Source of the DNA: Rathayibacter sp. VKM Ac-2879
GTDB lineage: Bacteria > Actinomycetota > Actinomycetes > Actinomycetales > Microbacteriaceae
NCBI RefSeq assembly: GCF_015351245.1
Contig: NZ_JADKSO010000004.1
Location: forward strand, 124,001-188,000
Direction of reading: 5' to 3'
Length of the DNA: 64,000 bases
Of this stretch, positions 61,974 to 64,000 are shown piece by piece. The position numbers and the translations under genes are program-made. Numbering within the stretch: position 1 is the first letter of the stretch; each line of letters opens with the position of its first letter. The notes beneath the pieces were generated by a model. The model was given only the letters and a program-made list of their open reading frames with translations. It was not told where the DNA came from and did not search any database.

Positions 61974-63350
61974 CTAGCCGGTGGCATGGCCCGTTCTTCG
62001 CCGTCGTGATCGGCGGTCGCGGCTCCGGGCGGCGGCGAAGTCGCGGGAGCTGCGGCTCGAGAGGGCGAGGAGCACGAGGATGTCGAAGGCGACGCTGCCT
62101 AGGTTGGTTTGCAGGCTGATCGCCGCACCTCCCTGGAGGACCGCGGTGAATGCCGCGAGGGTGCTGAGCACGCTCGAGGAGAGGGCGAGGAGTCGTGCCG
62201 TCGCGGATCCGCGGAGGACGAGCGCCCCGAGGACCAGCCAGACGAGCATTGCCGCACCGAGGACGGCGGCGGCGACGATGCGTGTCGTGTCGGCGTCGGT
62301 CGGTGTGCCGTCGCTGGATCCGCCGTCGAGCACTGTCAGGTCGTCGAGGGAGGCGACGCCGGTGAGCAGCAGGGCGGTCTGTAGGGCGTAGGCCAGAGCG
62401 CGGGCGACGAGCATGAGCGCTCCGACGCGGGTGGTGGCGGGGCGACGGGGACGGGTGGAGCGGGTGCCTGGTCCGGCGAGCTCGGTCGAGGCCGCTGGTT
62501 CGATGGTGGCGGTGGCGGTGGCGATGGGGACCGCGCGGAGGTCGACGACTGGGAGGTCGCCGTCGGTGACGATGGAGTCGCCGCCTCCGTTGCGGGCGTG
62601 GTAGCCGGTGGAGAAGTCGCGGATGACGTCGATGACGGCCTCGGGATGCCGGGCGACGAGCGTGGCGACGATATGGTCGCGTTCCCGATCGGTGTCGGGT
62701 GAGATCTTGTGGGTCACCTGCAGCGTGAACAGCGAGAGCCCGACGCTGCGGTCGAAGGTGCCCGCCGCGACCCATTCGGCGGGGAACCCGCCGGGCAGTA
62801 GCCAGCCGTCTGGACATCGCCAGAAGCGGACGTGGTGGCGCTTGGCCGGATTGCCGGCGACTTCCTGCTGGAATGCGACGTCTTGCTGTCTTCCGAACAC
62901 GAACAGCGGCGAGACGGGTGCCTCGTGATAGCTGCGGCGGGTCAGCGTCGAGACGACGATGCGCCAGCTGCTGCGGAGCGTCACCTCGTCGGCTCTCGTC
63001 CATCCGGCGCTCGTCATGGCGTGCACGAGCTGGGCGTCGCTGCCGTGCAGGGCGAGGTTGACGGGGTCTCCGAGCAGACCGTCGCTCGTCCGTGCTCGTC
63101 CGATGAAGTAGTCGGGTACGTAGAGGCGGGTGAGGATGCGGTGCAGTCGGGGGAGTGCGAGGTAGGCGACGAGCACCCAGACGGCGACGTAGAAGCCGAT
63201 CTGTGCCCAACCGGATCGGAGGCCGTCGTCGACGAGGACGACCGCGAGAAGGACGGCGGCGACGCCTCCGAGGATGAAGAACGCCTGGTCGAGCAGTACG
63301 GGTATCGAGAAGCCTCGCCGCTCGACGGCGCCTCCTTCGCTGCTGGTCAC
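61974..63350 (-). CDS. LssY_C-domain membrane protein
   Basis: A 458-residue protein. Two N-terminal helices (about 20-70) lead to a domain with GDPVNLALHGSDAQLVHAM, GWTRADE and APVSPLFVFGRQQDVAFQ, the pattern of the LssY C-terminal domain. RHHVRFW follows. Further helices lie near 325-350, 370-395 and 400-440. It converges on the DUF2207 gene across 31 nt. The start is GTG 63350. Function unknown. Confidence 0.85.
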   Translation of the reverse strand: MTSSEGGAVERRGFSIPVLLDQAFFILGGVAAVLLAVVLVDDGLRSGWAQIGFYVAVWVLVAYLALPRLHRILTRLYVPDYFIGRARTSDGLLGDPVNLALHGSDAQLVHAMTSAGWTRADEVTLRSSWRIVVSTLTRRSYHEAPVSPLFVFGRQQDVAFQQEVAGNPAKRHHVRFWRCPDGWLLPGGFPAEWVAAGTFDRSVGLSLFTLQVTHKISPDTDRERDHIVATLVARHPEAVIDVIRDFSTGYHARNGGGDSIVTDGDLPVVDLRAVPIATATATIEPAASTELAGPGTRSTRPRRPATTRVGALMLVARALAYALQTALLLTGVASLDDLTVLDGGSSDGTPTDADTTRIVAAAVLGAAMLVWLVLGALVLRGSATARLLALSSSVLSTLAAFTAVLQGGAAISLQTNLGSVAFDILVLLALSSRSSRDFAAARSRDRRSRRRRTGHATG

Positions 63351-63397
63351 GGCGCCAGCCTAGGTGCGTGCATGGTCGACTCGTGGGTGCGTCGGCG

Positions 63398-64000
63398 TCA
63401 GCCGGCGGGGATCCGCTCGGGAACCGGAACCAGCGCGTGGGTGATCGCGCTCGCCAGTGTGAATGCGCTGGAATCGAGGTGGGAGGCGTGGCCGAGTCGC
63501 GTTGCTTCTCCGGCTCGTTGTTTGGCGCCCGAGGCGGGACGGATGTCTCCCGAGAGACTGATCTCGCCGAAAGCGGCGATGCCGGGGCGCAGCGGCGTGT
63601 AGGCGTGGGCGGAGGCGATGGCGACCGCGATGGCGAGGTCGGCGGCGGGCTCGAAGAGCTTGACGCCTCCGACCGTCGAGACGTAGACGTCGCAGCGGCG
63701 TAGGGGGATGCCTGCTTGTCGTTCGAGTACGGCCAGGATCATGGCCACCCGAGAGGGGTCGACACCGTTCGTGACGCGGCGGGGATGCTCGCCGTCGTTG
63801 GCGATGACTAGCGCCTGGATCTCGACGGGCAGCGCGCGGCGCCCCTCCATCGCGACCGTGACACAGATGCCCGGGGTGGGGAAGCGCGTGCGACTGAGGA
63901 ACAGACCGCTCGGATCGGGGATCTCGGCGATGCCCTCGGCGGTCATCTCGAAGCAGCCGACCTCGTCGGTGGGGCCGAAGCGGTTCTTGAGCGAGCGCAC
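63398..64000 (-). CDS. radA: DNA repair protein RadA, C-terminal part (cut by window edge)
   Basis: The last 200 residues of RadA, a RecA-like helicase for branch migration. The visible part opens with RSLKNRFGPTDEVGCFEM, which contains the KNRFG motif diagnostic of RadA. The Lon-like C-terminal domain follows (VSTVGGVKLFEPAADLAIAVAIASA, AFGEISLSGDIRP). The Cys4 zinc finger and Walker A lie outside the window. Confidence 0.97.
   Translation of the reverse strand: MRSLKNRFGPTDEVGCFEMTAEGIAEIPDPSGLFLSRTRFPTPGICVTVAMEGRRALPVEIQALVIANDGEHPRRVTNGVDPSRVAMILAVLERQAGIPLRRCDVYVSTVGGVKLFEPAADLAIAVAIASAHAYTPLRPGIAAFGEISLSGDIRPASGAKQRAGEATRLGHASHLDSSAFTLASAITHALVPVPERIPAG

Overview
The window is high-GC DNA (mostly GC-rich third positions, so almost every real gene casts long shadow ORFs on other frames). 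The housekeeping order tilS-hpt ... ftsH-folE-folP-folB-folK-DUF3180-PH-PH-(DUF2520)-panC-lysS ... clpC-acetyltransferase ... radA, the coiled-coil peptidoglycan hydrolases and the many leaderless genes point to an actinobacterium of the Microbacteriaceae. I do not assign a genus.

Layout. 1-2.4 kb: accessory DNA, with the C-terminal part of an SMC-like ATPase that has a four-cysteine hook, a HutC-type GntR repressor with TGTCTAGA operator sites, and a 44-codon remnant resembling the N-terminus of Pra (activator of actinomycete integrative elements). This DNA abuts the 3' end of tRNA-Phe, as expected for an integrated element or its relic. 2.4-2.8 kb: tRNA operon Glu-Asp-Phe (minus strand) with a good promoter and a terminator. 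3-5.8 kb: two translationally coupled exported cell-wall hydrolases (M23 and NlpC/P60). 5.9-26.5 kb: core genes (ppa, tilS, hpt, ftsH, folate operon, panC, lysS, cls). A roughly 5 kb block (GH76 glycosidase, diacylglycerol kinase, TetR, YhgE/Pip membrane protein) lies between hpt and ftsH.

26.5-53.5 kb: a roughly 27-kb biosynthetic gene cluster between cls and ndh/clpC. Its left arm (minus) encodes an ACP, a KAS III, a FabG-like reductase, a DUF1772 membrane protein and a Sfp-type PPTase. Divergent from it run a Baeyer-Villiger-type monooxygenase, a Tat-exported cytokinin-dehydrogenase-like oxidase and a SRPBCC/alpha-beta-hydrolase fusion. Regulators follow: a degenerate cyclase/ATPase-like protein, a 1150-aa SARP/AfsR-like regulator and an AraC protein. 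The right arm is one tightly overlapping operon: alpha-oxoamine synthase, ketosynthase, MaoC-like protein, prolyl-AMP-ligase-like enzyme, PCP, TrpD-like, TrpA-like, EctC-like cupin, prolyl-PCP-dehydrogenase-like flavoenzyme, TrpF-like, TrpC-like, type II thioesterase, with a second AraC regulator after it.

Reading of the cluster (inference). Ligase, PCP and dehydrogenase are the set that makes pyrrole-2-carboxyl-PCP in prodiginine and pyoluteorin pathways. Ketosynthase plus alpha-oxoamine synthase is the prodiginine/tambjamine logic for extending that starter. Four tryptophan-branch homologues without TrpB, TrpE or TrpG suggest a dedicated route to an indole-type unit. The TrpD homologue has lost the residues that contact anthranilate, so the acceptor may be something else. 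I know of no described pathway with this combination. Pairs of TTGCG-type heptamers at exact 11-bp spacing, each 8 nt from a -10-like hexamer, precede both arms and the divergent operon, and are probable SARP operators.

53.6-64 kb: core genes resume (ndh, pirin, clpC, acetyltransferase, three envelope proteins, and radA cut by the window edge). No stretch longer than 300 bases lacks a gene or listed feature. I saw no CRISPR array, rRNA or intact insertion sequence.
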